This document shows, piece by piece, positions 53,181-64,000 of a stretch of DNA of 64,000 nt. The DNA is from Limnephilus marmoratus (lineage: Eukaryota > Arthropoda > Insecta > Trichoptera > Limnephilidae), in assembly GCA_917880885.1 (NCBI GenBank), contig OU862907.1, positions 71,791,072 through 71,855,071 on the forward strand. The letters run 5' to 3'. The number at the start of each line of letters is the position of its first letter. Position 1 is the first letter of the stretch. Position numbers and translations under genes: made by a program. The notes beneath the pieces are model-generated. The model was not told the origin of the DNA. It ran no database searches and saw only the letters and a list, made by a program, of their open reading frames with translations.

Positions 53181-53869
53181 GGCCTTCTGCGATAGCGTTC
53201 CTATTAAATGTTTTAATAAAGATAACTGGTCCCAGCCAAAAATGTATTAGACCTGCAACGGAACGTTCATTCAAAAATCCTATTTACGAGTGGTTATAAA
53301 AGTCCTCTAATTAATAATTTTCAGTTGGATCGAAATATCTCACGCCATGGAGGTGTTCTGTACAACCCTACAATAAGTATCACATATGGTTTTTGACATC
53401 TTGCATCAAAGATATCCAACGAATATTAATATAGAAAGCAGACATGCATAAGTTTTATCAGTAAAACAAGTAAGTCATAAAATGATCGCATTAAAAAGTT
53501 GAGAATGCTTAAAGGAAATATCTTATTGTCCCCCATTCCCAGCCTACTTGTAAAAAGTACACAGTGTCCCGTTCACAGCCAGTTTATAACTAATGCTCAA
53601 AGTTTAATGCTTAGAGTTATACAGCTTCCATTATTAGAAACGAGGTGGTTGAAAATAGGATACAGAAAATGCTTTAAATGGCTTTGGTCGTTACGCGCGA
53701 CCAAATATTCGCGAAAAAAATTAACATTAGTTTATGTATTGCAGGGATAAAAATAAATGAAGCTTGGTTATTTCTCTTTTTGACAATGAGTAAGCGCAAG
53801 ACCTAAAGGGGTGTTTTAATATTAATTAATGTCGGGATTTAATGACATTAAATTACCACTCACGAATGA

Positions 53870-54345
53870 TTTTGGGATACAATAAGGTACTGCATTGAGA
53901 CTATTACTTTTCATTATGTATGTAAACGATATTTTTAAACAAAACCTCAGTGGAAACGTTATTTCTTACGCAGACGACACGATTATCATAGTTAAGGGTA
54001 GTACTGGAAAATTGTAAAGAAAAATGCAAATAATGACATCCAAATCCAAAAAAATGGTTCGAAACAAACTAACTTACAATTAATGCAAAAAAAGAGTTAA
54101 CATTCCTTTTTCAATTAAATAACTCAGAACTTAACTAACATTGACATAATTATACATAACAAAAAATATAACAAAGATGTCTTTCATAACTCATTTACCA
54201 CATTAAACCATACAACTGAAATAAGGTAACTCGGTGTAATTGTAGACCAACATGAAACGTAATAGAGACATCTGTGAACATGTTTAGCGCATTAGGAAAT
54301 GTATCTATATATTTATTTGATTAAGAAATAATCTCAAGTAAAATA
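53870..54345 (+). pseudogene. LINE reverse-transcriptase remnant
   Basis: The translation gives L-L-L-F-I-M-Y-V-N-D-I-F-K-Q-N-L-S-G-N, then Y-A-D-D-T-I-I-I-V-K-G-S-T-G-K at 53967 onward, the reverse-transcriptase catalytic box. Further diverged coding with many stops runs to about 54340. Confidence 0.7.
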
Positions 54346-54359
54346 TTCTAATTCAATTT

Positions 54360-54689
54360 GGGAGGCGGGAATGGGTACCGCCGCTCTGGGAATCTTTATT
54401 GGATAACCAAAACTTCTGCCATAGGTCACTTCAAGTGATTTGCTACGTTTGGTGACTAAGCAGGGGTGCCCGGGTTCATGGGGAGAGGTTTGTCTAGGTC
54501 TTGGAGGTGGATGACCAGGACACACTGAACCCCAGATTCCTACCCACAACTAAAACCCCTTTCCTTCCCAGAACTCTCCTCTCCTTCCTTTCCTTTAAGA
54601 GAATCTCCACGCGAGATCCCCAAAGATGACACAGGCCCTGAGGGAGATCATTTTCCTCAGGGCCTACTGTGTGGAGTTCATGTAATTTA
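54360..54689 (+). mobile_element. SINE-like repeat S, copy 11 (full length)
   Basis: It runs from 'gggaggcgggaatgggtacc' to 'tgtggagttcatgtaa'. It has the perfect 10-base inverted repeat GGCCCTGAGG/CCTCAGGGCC near its 3' end. It contains 'gggttcatggggagagg' and 'accaggacacactgaacc'. This is the best plus-strand reference copy. Confidence 0.75.
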
Positions 54690-54989
54690 GAAAAATCTAA
54701 TAAAAGTCTATAGCGCATCAGTCCAATCATTAATATTATAAAGGAAAGTGCGTATGAAAAAACGTCCTGTCAAAATGGTACAAAAACAAATCATTAAAGT
54801 AATTTTAAAAAACAACCAACATTCTCTTCAGCATCATTAAAAATAATATAATTTAAACAATAATAAATAGCTATGGAATCGTTTAAGTGGAAACATTAAA
54901 GTTTTCCGCTCATGCTAAAGATTTTAAAAACTTAATAACCTCTTCGTTGGTTTTTGTGACAGAACAAACAAACTTATGTACTCTCAGAT

Positions 54990-55135
54990 ATGATTTGAGA
55001 TTTTTAACGGCCAACAGTGATTCATTTTGGGGCACTATGACGGGTTGCGCTATTTCTTTCTTTAGTAAATATTTCGGACAGCGTTACATTGTCCACCTGT
55101 ATTATACTCTCGTCTTTCGCTTGTTGACCTGGCCG
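54990..55135 (-). mobile_element. Diverged copy of the hammerhead-bearing small element
   Basis: It aligns with 5985-6130 ('aacggccaacag', 'gggttgcgctatttctttc', 'tttcggacagcgttacattg'). GAAA and stem II are kept, but CTGATGA is lost, so this copy should not self-cleave. Confidence 0.45.
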
Positions 55136-55837
55136 ATGTTGGGTAACTAAATGTAATATTGTATGGCAAATGTTTGAAAATGTGACGTTTTCTAATAAAA
55201 AATGGGCAAATTAAAACGCTTAGCCCTTAATTATTCAACACAACATAAACTACTTACGTACGAGGCGAAGCGCGGCGATCAAAACTAATGGATTGAAGAA
55301 ACGTCACAAGAAAAGCAGAAGTGCAAGAATTTGAACAACTTCGGGAAAAATATGTGACAGTCATTGAAATTACCAAAAATTATATTAATATTAAACAGTC
55401 AATTTCATAGTACTTCAGAAAAGCGGAGCAAAAATGGTATTGAACTACGACGCGAGAAGTACTAGAAACGTCACTGCGACACAAGTTACAAAACGACATA
55501 TCCATAGACAATGCATAATTGATGAACATATTTGAATCTTGTGACCTGACACTTCTTACTTAACGTGAAGTTGTTGGCGGATGGATGATTTAAAATGGCA
55601 GCACTAAGATTTCATAATTTATTCGATTTTCTGAATAATTCTGTAATTTCTATGGATAAATCTCGGCGTGCTTTCTGTCACTTTACTTGTTGGTTCCGTT
55701 AATTTGTCTTTACTCGTTTTATCGAATTGTACATCTTTAACGAAATAAATCCGTTCATCTCTGAAGAAATACTTCAACCTCTTTATAAAGTTAAAGTAGG
55801 TACTTAAAGCAGAACTAACAGATTCTTGTGTAAAAGT

Positions 55838-55973
55838 ATGAATTCCACCGCCATCAAGTTAGAACCAGGCACAAGCGCGGAAGAGAGTGTTGCCGTGAAA
55901 CTTTCGGAAATTGATATAGAATATCCTGATAACGAAAAAGAATCTCCGGAAACCATTTTACAAAATAATTCAG
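55838..55973 (+). CDS. Gene 5 exon A: acidic N-terminal module
   Basis: 136 bases from ATG 55838 to donor GTATCT, phase 1. The peptide reads M-N-S-T-A-I-K-L-E-P-G-T-S, then L-S-E-I-D-I-E-Y-P-D. It keeps the first I-K-x-E-P-G motif and the E-I-D-I-E core but not the V-K-K-E site. Its start and order match the other genes, so I pair it with exons B and C downstream, though the 1.6-kb intron with a tRNA-like insert makes this less certain. Confidence 0.6.
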
Positions 55974-56879
55974 GTATCTTGTTGTCTTTTTTGTTACATA
56001 ACTGATACAGAAGCAAAATACAATCGACAATAGAACTAATTATGTCCTTTGCGTGTTAACTGTGGCTAAATTTCTTTAAATAAACAATAAACACTGTTAA
56101 TCTCAAGTGACCTCCCAGTTTAGTATAGTCCTGTGTATGTTCTGTCTGCACAGCGTATGAATGGAACAGCATATGTACATTTTTACGCAGCATCGATCAA
56201 ATCCATTGATCAAATCATTGTACTTACATATAGTTTTGTATTAGTGATCGATGAACCGGTGGATGCAATTTTTAGCGATAAAGCAATAGCTAGTTTGTAG
56301 TTGGAAACATGGGCGGAGCCAGGTTTTGATTTAGGGTGGGGCAAAAAATAAAAACCTAGAGTGTGTACCGAAAAAAGTAGGCTTCTAAAACAGGGTCTAT
56401 GAATACAAAGAATATGAACGGAAGAAGGAAAACCTTCCAACGAAGTGCTGTAAATTTTAAAACGCGACTCGCTCGACAATCCCAGAGTTCATCCATCGGC
56501 CAGCCAGATTGGGGCAAATGCCCCACCTTTTTAATTTTTTATATGAATACGGTACAAGAGTCCCAACTGCTCCCGTCTGAAGCCAGTTAGACTATGGCAT
56601 ACCCAATTGGGGTATGTTGTGAGGCTAAAGGTAATGGGGTGGGGAAGGAGATAGGGAAGAGGAAGGTGGGGAAGTACCTGGCTGTTCAGATTTGGTCACC
56701 AAACACGGCTAATGCCATTTCAAGCCACGTTTCAATTCTGAATAGTGGTCTTACACCAGGGTGATACAGTACTGATACTTAGAGTGTTTTCCACTCTGGG
56801 ACGTGCCGTAAATATACTATTTGTTATTTTAAATGAATAAATTGTGAAATAACACAAATCAATCAAATAAAATTTATTT

Positions 56880-56949
56880 GCCACGCCGGGATTCGATCCC
56901 GCGACCTTCGGTGTGCGAGTCAAGAGCCTTACCACTGGACTATGCCGGC
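56880..56949 (-). tRNA. tRNA-like sequence (tRNA-derived repeat)
   Basis: On the minus strand, TAGTCCAGTGG (box A) and GGATCGAATCCCG (box B, T stem) are present, with GCCGGCA as 5' acceptor strand. Acceptor and anticodon stems have mismatches, so this is probably a SINE head or pseudogene in gene 5 intron 1. Confidence 0.45.
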
Positions 56950-57617
56950 CGTCAAAAACCTTGCCCCATCGTGCCTAAATTATAAGTTTGTTCAGCGCCC
57001 TTAAGGGGATTTTTCGCAAAACGCTGTATAATATACAATCAGCCACATATTATTATTATTAACGGCAGATTTTTCTTTGCTGTGTCGGCATGCTGCTTCC
57101 TGCATTTCGATCCTACCATATTTTCTTGGCTGTGGCGTTTTGGAGGTCTGGCGAGGCGTTTTAATTTTTTTTAGCATTTAGGGGGCGCTGCAGAAGGTGC
57201 TGCCAGTGGGCATTTTGTCAATATAAAAAAATAAGCTCAATTAAATAAACTACATTTTCACGCACAAAAATACAAACTTATCCATAATACTCAATGTCGT
57301 TGTGATTCATACAAAATAAATGCTCAACCAACAAGGTTCAAAATATCACCTATGTGTGAATAATAATAATAATTACAATTTTTTATTAAATCCAAAATAT
57401 TGGTTTTTTGGGTCATGTTTCAGGTTTGTTAAAGCGATGCGTTGATTTTGATAATAGTACGTATTAGTGAGGCGATCTACGACATACCAACCTAATAATT
57501 TAATCAAAAATTAAAACAAATAATCATCAAACTTGCAGCGACAACTGTCATTTTTATTGTAAATCTCAGCACGTGTTGTCATGTCATTGTATTTTGTGTT
57601 GTTATTTGAGGTAGCAG

Positions 57618-57761
57618 TAATGTGGAGTGTTCCCATCAAGGCAGAACCAGGACCCCGAGGAGATGGTGGAGAGGGGATTCCTTATACGGAACTAGACACA
57701 GACCTGCTGGATATTAAAAAAGAATGCTTAGAGCACTCTGAAAGTATTGCCCAGACTGCAG
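57618..57761 (+). CDS. Gene 5 exon B: second acidic module
   Basis: The acceptor is GAGGTAGCAG, six to seven bases downstream of the site used in genes 1-3; the paralogous position would put the exon out of frame because two bases are missing. The shifted acceptor restores phase 1. Peptide: M-W-S-V-P-I-K-A-E-P-G-P, I-P-Y-T-E-L-D-T-D-L-L-D-I-K-K-E-C-L-E and I-A-Q-T-A. The donor is GTTAAA, as in gene 2. Alternatively this exon could begin translation itself at ATG 57620. Confidence 0.65.
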
Positions 57762-57841
57762 GTTAAATCGATTACAGTTTTTATGAATTTTCGTATTTGA
57801 TAGCTACTTACTTACTAAGCTTTGTCCTTAATCTTTTTCAG

Positions 57842-58392
57842 GTTTCATAACGGACTTGAAGAGGTGTCCTGGGAAAAAACCATTCCCATGTTCCCATTGT
57901 AACTACTCCTGCTCATGCAAGTCTGCGTTAGCACGCCACTTGCGCACCCATACTGGAGAGAGACCTTATTCATGTTCTTACTGTAGCTATTCATGCTCTG
58001 AAGGGAAAGCGCTAAAAATTCACATTTTTAGCCATACTGGAGAAAAACCTTTTTCGTGTTCCTACTGCAGCTATTCATGTTCTCAAATGGGAAATTTAAA
58101 AAGTCACATGCGTACCCATACTGGAGAAAAACCTTATTCATGTTCCTACTGCAGCTTTGTATGTTCTCGAAAAGATACTTTAAAACAGCACATGCCTTCC
58201 CATACTGGAGAAAAACCTTTTTCTTGTTCTGACTGCAATTATTCGTGTTCACGAAAGGGAACTTTAAAATTTCACATGCGTATCCATACTGGAGAAAAAC
58301 CTTATTTATGTTCATACTGTAGCTATTCATGTTGTAGAAAAGGAATTTTAAAACGTCACACTCTTACCCATACCAGAGAAGTATCTGCCTGA
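57842..58392 (+). CDS. Gene 5 exon C: six-finger C2H2 array
   Basis: Acceptor 'ctttttcag', phase 1, then G-F-I-T-D-L-K-R-C-P-G-K-K and six intact C2H2 fingers with canonical H-T-G-E-K-P linkers, ending T-R-E-V-S-A at TGA 58390-58392. Fingers follow P-Y-S-C-S-Y-C-S-Y-S-C-S with helix variants S-A, K-A, G-N, D-T, G-T and G-I. Canonical linkers and no damage suggest stronger constraint than in genes 1-4. The product would be about 276 residues, likely a nuclear DNA-binding protein. Confidence 0.8.
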
Positions 58393-60629
58393 AAAAAAAA
58401 CCAACTGCAATATTCATATTCTCAAAAAGGATCTTAAAAAGTTTACGTAAGTGATGAATCAATACACGACAGTCAAACAGATTTCATTTATATCAAAGTC
58501 CATCAGGAAATATATATTAAGGGGAAACAGTTTCAGCAGTGGGAAGCAGTTTTACAGGAACAATGTTCTTTAATACATATTAAAAAAACACGAAATTATC
58601 TTAAAGTTTTGTAATATTTTCAATATAGCTAAATAAGGGTTTAGCGCAATTAAAAATATGACAACATGTTATGAAAATAATTTAATATTCAAAATTACCC
58701 CAGAGTTATTAATATTTCTTTATATTAATTCAATTAAATTATTTTACTGGCCACAAATAAATTCACTTTTTCTCCGGTAACTTAAACTTTTGATCGTAAG
58801 GGGGTTCATAATCGATTTCCTCACTTTTTGGATTGGCACCTTTTGGGCAGGGTGTGAATTCGACAGTCATCAACAATGTGGATTTTAATTTAAAATGTTA
58901 AATATTTAATCGGCGGGTCTTCAATTATTAATTCAAAATGTGAACGTTAAGTTTATTTATTCTCAGCCGATACGATGTGATCGCGTCTGAAGAACCTTAT
59001 TTTCCGGGTAATTTAGTGTAAAATCCCGATGTGTTAATGGCGGCTTGACCGACCGAGTTTTATTATAATCATCGATTATATTTACCATCCGTCATTATAC
59101 GAGATGAAATACTATTATTTCAACGGCACACGACCCGTCCGTTTAGTCCTCGCCGATTCTTTCCACAACCTGATGGGACATTTACGGCAACCAACTACAT
59201 GATGGAGGACACCATGGGCATGGTGATCCCAAACGTATTAATCACCCAAGATGGAGGGAGAAGCTTGCAAACCTGGCGCTGATGCAACGTGAGGGAGAAA
59301 AGGGGCCCCTCACGGTGCAATATTAGGCATCCGGAATCGTCGCATCAAACGTAATAGGTTTTAGCTAGCTCTTCATAGGAATGGTCCACAGGTACGCATA
59401 TACTTTCAATATAATAATCTTGTTATACATCCACTCTTTTATTTCTTATTCCCAAGCTTCACAACAGTGAATAAAAATAACAGTGCCCACGCTCTGATGG
59501 GAGAATCTCATGCCTACCGACACAGTCAGCATATCTCGTACCTACGAGATTTGGCGTCCAAGATCCGATGGGATTAAAGCTGATAACTGTGTACCTTTAT
59601 ATATATAACCCTGTATTTATAACATTTAATACACCCACTCAATAAGAGGTGTATATAACATGATAATATCACATAGTAGGTACAACAATCTCAACACAAC
59701 ACTTCCAGTGCATTACATTCAATTCTACAACCCTGATATATTAAAACCCTGTTTAATAACTTACATCAAAACCCCACCCCAACCTACTACCATAACAAAC
59801 ACTAAAGAGAACCCTTATCAAATTACACGAACTGCGCGTTTAATAATAACGCAGTAATAACTTTATTATTATTCCTTAATTTATTTTATTAATTTTAAAC
59901 ACCCCGATGTGCTTTTACAATATTCATGTATGACCAAATTTACTTCATGGTTCAGAGACATCAAGAGTTTTCCATGTGTGGATAACAAAAAAAAAACTTT
60001 AAATAAATTAACATAATAGATTGTTCGGGCATAACCGATAAATAGTATTCCATTTAATATTACCCACATCCAATACTGTCTGATCTACCGATAAAATATT
60101 ACCTACCTATTGTCCAACCTTGTCACCGGGAGAAGAATTCGTCCCGTCTCTTAGTACAACTTCTACCACACAACGAAATGCTAAACATTGTCATATTATG
60201 TTAAAGGCAAGTTTCATGGTTGATACCGGGCAAACTAAAATAAGAATATATTCTTGCGAAGCGTCGTGAGTTTTATGCAATATCAAGAGGGAACAGAGAG
60301 GAGACCAGTTCTTAAGGTAGGACTTTTTATTATTCTGGTGGCATCCTGTCCCAGTTCCTTTTCCGTTCCATATTTCCTTCCAGAGCTTCACACAAAATTC
60401 ACACAGCCCAAAATCGCCATAAATTTCATGAGCTGTCGAAACAAAGGTACATGGTAGATTTAAAGCGCATTTAAATGTATAATATAATCGTCTTTGTTCT
60501 TTAAAATGTATAATTCTTTGTTTGCCCCTTTTGCGTTCCTCAACCATTCAACCGTTATTAAATTATTTCCTATACTGCGATGACACTTTGGTGAGTTGTT
60601 TTGCGCACGCCCGAAGGTTTGTATATAAT
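58393..60629. other. No gene recognised downstream of gene 5
   Basis: 58820-59450 is GC-richer but shows no domain or repeat border. 59640-60600 is AT-rich with short frames I cannot support. Confidence 0.4.
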
Positions 60630-61020
60630 TAACTGGTACCCGGCATGCGTTGCTAAGCTATTTAATAAAGGAATTGTTTCTCCTTGCGTGTCGTTTCCCA
60701 TTCGTCCCGTTCCTTTCCGCCTCCCTTTCCCCTCTCACGTTCCTACTCCGCCTCCTCCACCTTCCCTTTCCCCACTCCATTCCCCCCTTTCCTCCGTCCC
60801 GTGACCCCCCTCCCGAGTCCCCCCCTCCCGCATTCAATACATTCAGTTTTCAAACGGCTCACATGCCACCTATTGCATTTTTTTTCAAAATTTGAGCTCA
60901 CCAGTAGTTTTATTCAAACCTTGTCCTAACAATAATGAACACAAAAAAAAGAATTATCCAATTTGCGGAAGTTATGCGCGTACATACATTTCGGCGTTTC
61001 TTTTTTTATACAGAAGATAG
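60630..61020 (+). repeat. CT-rich dispersed repeat ('ctagctggt' family), copy 3
   Basis: It starts 'aactggtacccggcatgcg', has 'ttgtttctccttgcgtgtcg' and a C/T-rich tract, and ends near 'tatacagaagatagatcat'. The following 61090-61300 is G-rich, as if an inverted related copy abuts it. Confidence 0.5.
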
Positions 61021-61536
61021 ATCATAATGGTGAGGTCTGGCGTTATGAAATTTGCATACAAATTTGACAATAGGTGGCGCGCGAGTTTTTTGAAAAACGT
61101 GTGTGTCGTTCAGTTAGAAGGAGGGAAGGGGAGGGGAAATCGGGTGGTGGGAGGGGAATCGAGTAGGGGGAAAGCCAGGGAAGGTGGAAGAGGAACGCAG
61201 GGAGTAGCGGCGATTCACGGGGCAGGGGACGCTGGTGTGTGGAAGACGGGAAAGGGGGTGCGGGATAGAAACGGGGACGTATGGGAAAGACACGTTGGGA
61301 GAACAAAAGGGGAGTATAATAACCGATGCATTGCAAAATCGGTAAAGAAAATTACAAAAATATTTTTTAGCATAATAAACACATTTACATTTGTGCAAAA
61401 ATTTACTCATTCGTACAGTTAAAGCATAACTGAATCCTATTTTAGCCAGAATGTCTGGTATTGAATAAACTATAACAACGGCCGATTGATCCTTACTTAA
61501 TTAATCCGCCATACTATTTAAGGATGTCACGGGTGT

Positions 61537-62805
61537 TTATTTATTTATTTACGGACCAATAGTCCAATTAACAATAACACGAATCGAAAAATAAAAGAGA
61601 GATCACAATGAAAGGAGATTACATATAGATGAAGAGCATTGACAAAATACATACAATATAAAAGTACATAGAGAAGATAACTACAAGTAGCTTGAAGATG
61701 GATTTAAAAAGACTTTAAAAAACCACATTGCGTAACGACTGCCGAAAGTCATTTAGGCTTACACCAAAAAATTCAATGCTTTGATTTGCGTTGACAAGTC
61801 TCGACATTCTGGATAAAGGAGAATGATATCCATAATTAGTAGAATGTTGATTGAGGAACAGCAATTCATTATTTCAAGTCTACGGGAAGGAATGTTGAAC
61901 TGGATGAGTTGTAACAAAGCAGGTGTGTCAGTAATACTGTTGATAATTTTGAAAATGCATATTAGATCAGAGTCCTTTCTACGTTTTTCTAAAGAGGAAA
62001 TGTTTAAAGTTTGTTCAATTTCATCATACGAGTATTCTCCTCTTTCAAGTCCTAACCTCCAAACAATTCCCCGTAGGAAGCGATGTTGTACAGATTCGAT
62101 GTAATAAATGTGGACAGCATAAAAAGGGCTCCAGATACTAATACCTACAGCCTGTATGTCGGACGAATATCTACAGATCATATGTTGAACTAATATCTAC
62201 GAACTTCAGAGTGTTGACTAAAATCTACAGAGCGTAGGTTGAGCTAATATCTACAGAGCGTAGGTTGGACTAATCAGCTAAATGTGTCCGATATTAGGGA
62301 TTTTTACATACTTACACACTTACATAAATTAAGTTTTTTAAACTGCATACGCAATATTACAATATTCCAATATGCTACACATAATTGCAAATCCAACCTC
62401 TGCCAGTGCTGTAGATATTCGTCAACACTTTGGTTCTCATAGATATTAGTTCGATTTTTTTCAGTTTTTGGAATTCCTGTAGACGCCTCCCATAAAACGG
62501 AGATCAAATGACACTAGCTTATTCAAGGTGAGGGCGGACCAGCGAACAGTAAAGAGTTTTAAGTGTATTTATATGTTTAAAGTCAGAGGTAATTCTATGA
62601 ATGAAGCCGAGTAGTTTAAGTGATTTGTTTACGATGTTATTAATGTGATCTCGGAAAGAAAGTTTACAATCCAGAGTGACCCCAAGGTCATTGATAGATG
62701 TGACAGTAGAGAGACAAACATTATTTATTTTATAATCAAACTGAATAGGGTTTTTGGTTCTATAAAAGGACAAAATTTTGCATTTATCAACATAACTTGT
62801 TGAAA
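61537..62805 (-). mobile_element. 5'-truncated LINE with reverse-transcriptase C-terminal half
   Basis: Minus-strand frames: 62773-62519 (I-N-D-L-G-V-T-L-D-x-K-L-S-F, L-L-G-F-I, S-L-V-R-P) and 62181-61759 (S-P-F-Y-A-V, V-Q-H-R-F-L-R, L-E-K-R-R, F-K-I-I-N). They are separated by an insert at about 62145-62515. The 3' tail has an 'aaataaataaat' microsatellite at 61540. The catalytic box is missing. Confidence 0.7.
62137..62275. repeat. Degenerate minisatellite within the LINE insert
   Basis: Five units of about 26-28 bases follow 'ctaatatctacagagcgtag' with variants 'cctacagcctgtatg', 'ctacagatcatatg' and 'ctacgaacttcagag'. Confidence 0.6.
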
Positions 62806-63544
62806 ATAAGAAGAAGAATTAGAGTTTCACTGAATTTATATATTTAAATTTGACATTGTCTTACAGCAATACACGACAATAAATGTACCTGAAGGGTGAA
62901 GCGAGTGGACAGTTAAACTACGCAGCACAATCAGCCTGGACCAGCGAGCAATCACGAATGTTCGATTCCCTGCGTTTCTGTATTTCTGTCAGCAGCCGGT
63001 AGAGAGTACATGAATCTTAGTGTTGTCATGCTAACAATGATTTTTGGCTGTTGAGTGTTGTGCGTAGTAACTGTCTACAAAACCATTGAAAGTCAAAATA
63101 ATAAGCCATCAGCAGTAATCTGACATCTCTTCTGGAAATAAGGCTGTAGATACCCAGCATTCCCGAGATAAGTGATGTTGAAAACAGTATAACAGAATAA
63201 CACTAACCTTATAAGAACAAATAAAAATAATCACTATACACTAAGAGTTACACAAAAGATAACCATGCGCCTCTCAAGTGCATTAGTTCGTTTTAAAATA
63301 AGGTGTAAAACCTAAACATACCCTCAGATATCCCAGATTAATTGATAAATTACAATTTAAAGTCGCCACAGCTCATTGAAAGTTGTTAAACTATCTTTCG
63401 TTCGAGTAAAATTATTTTCTGTTTCACCGACCACGTAAAAACTTGCGAAGTTGATTTATGATGTTTAATTAAATGAAGACAATATTAGCGAAACTCAATC
63501 GAAAATCTGGAGACAGAAAAATCAGAAAAATCAGAAAACACATT
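62806..63544. other. No gene recognised
   Basis: AT-rich sequence; nothing supported. Confidence 0.4.
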
Positions 63545-63616
63545 GGCTCCGCTGGGACTCGAACCCAGGACCCTTTGCTCACATGGCAAGAGCTCTACCG
63601 ATTGAGCTATGGAACC
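63545..63616 (-). tRNA. tRNA-like sequence
   Basis: On the minus strand, the acceptor strands GGTTCC and GGAGCC pair. The D arm GCTC/GAGC holds TAGCTCAATCGG, and the T arm CTGGG/CCCAG encloses TTCGAGT. The anticodon stem has one mismatch and the loop CATGTGA lacks U33. The cloverleaf is good overall, but the odd loop suggests a tRNA-derived repeat. Confidence 0.5.
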
Positions 63617-64000
63617 CATATAAATTCGGTCACTTTTAACTGTATCATACTTCGACTAAGAACTACCAACATTATTTTATTTTCTTAACGCACATATTAT
63701 TATTATATGATTTATTATGGTTCACAGGTCTATTTTCCATCTACGATTCTAATTTCAAATCTATGTACTGCAAGGTAAATATATTAATTATTACAAAATA
63801 CTACTATATCACCACATTACCTGTTTCACCAGATAATCTTGCCTTACTTTAGATACTCTGGACACGTTACTTGTCAAACTGAGGATTCCAACTTGGGGAA
63901 ACTCTTAGTCACTGGCAAAGTGCTAGGAACAGTTGGGAATCTTGTGCGGTGAAAAAAATTAATAAGTTTGAAGTTATGTCAACAGCACAATATGTGCAGA
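63617..64000. other. No gene recognised
   Basis: AT-rich window end; nothing supported. Confidence 0.4.

Noticed and set aside
61027..61422. 131-codon glycine/arginine-rich frame
   Set aside because: Purine-rich low-complexity DNA next to the CT-rich repeat; the opposite strand is equally open.

Overview
This is a eukaryotic nuclear window, most likely from an insect or another arthropod. It is AT-rich, its genes have introns, and it is packed with transposons (Ty3/gypsy LTR, jockey-like LINE, Penelope-like, hAT, mariner, SINE-like and foldback elements). No bacterial operons, rRNA or CRISPR were seen. I cannot name the species. Everything below comes from reading the sequence; no search was run.

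The host content is a tandem cluster of C2H2 zinc-finger genes. Five three-exon models can be drawn: gene 1 (1204-5044, +), gene 2 (17303-20106, +), gene 3 (28599-31555, +), gene 4 (53180-51418, -) and gene 5 (55838-58392, +). All share one plan. Exon A and exon B are short and acidic, and each carries an I-K-x-E-P-G motif and usually a V-K-K-E motif. Exon C encodes the whole finger array. Both introns are phase 1 in every model. Genes 1-4 use fingers of the form C-P-D-C-N-Y-S-C-S-x-K-x-x-L-K-x-H with H-S-G-T-K-P-F-like linkers. Gene 5 is more canonical (H-T-G-E-K-P). Genes 1 and 3 are segmental duplicates that share intron repeats, and gene 2 is a close third. Broken finger arrays lie downstream of genes 1 and 3, throughout 49860-51417 behind gene 4, at 46490-46995 and inside two hAT transposons.

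Layout: 1-1000 LINE and Penelope-like remnants; 1.2-5.6 kb gene 1 and a SINE-split finger tail; 5.6-11.6 kb a composite repeat broken by a hammerhead-bearing insert, a mariner and a hAT; 11.68-16.74 kb a Ty3/gypsy element with both LTRs; 17.2-20.8 kb gene 2; 20.3-24.6 kb tandem repeats and a tRNA-like MITE; 25.5-26.6 kb four inverted repeats; 28-31.7 kb gene 3; 34.7-37.2 kb nested hAT elements; 37.9-45.7 kb a second composite repeat with two zinc-finger-carrying hAT elements; 47.5-49.7 kb LINE/SINE; 49.9-53.2 kb gene 4; 53.9-54.7 kb LINE and SINE; 55.8-58.4 kb gene 5; 58.4-64 kb repeats, a LINE and a tRNA-like sequence.

The most interesting points are: the duplicated exon with SUMO-consensus motifs at the head of the finger genes; hAT elements that appear to have captured finger arrays; and three unrelated hammerhead-ribozyme-like folds that all carry the same one-base insertion before stem II.
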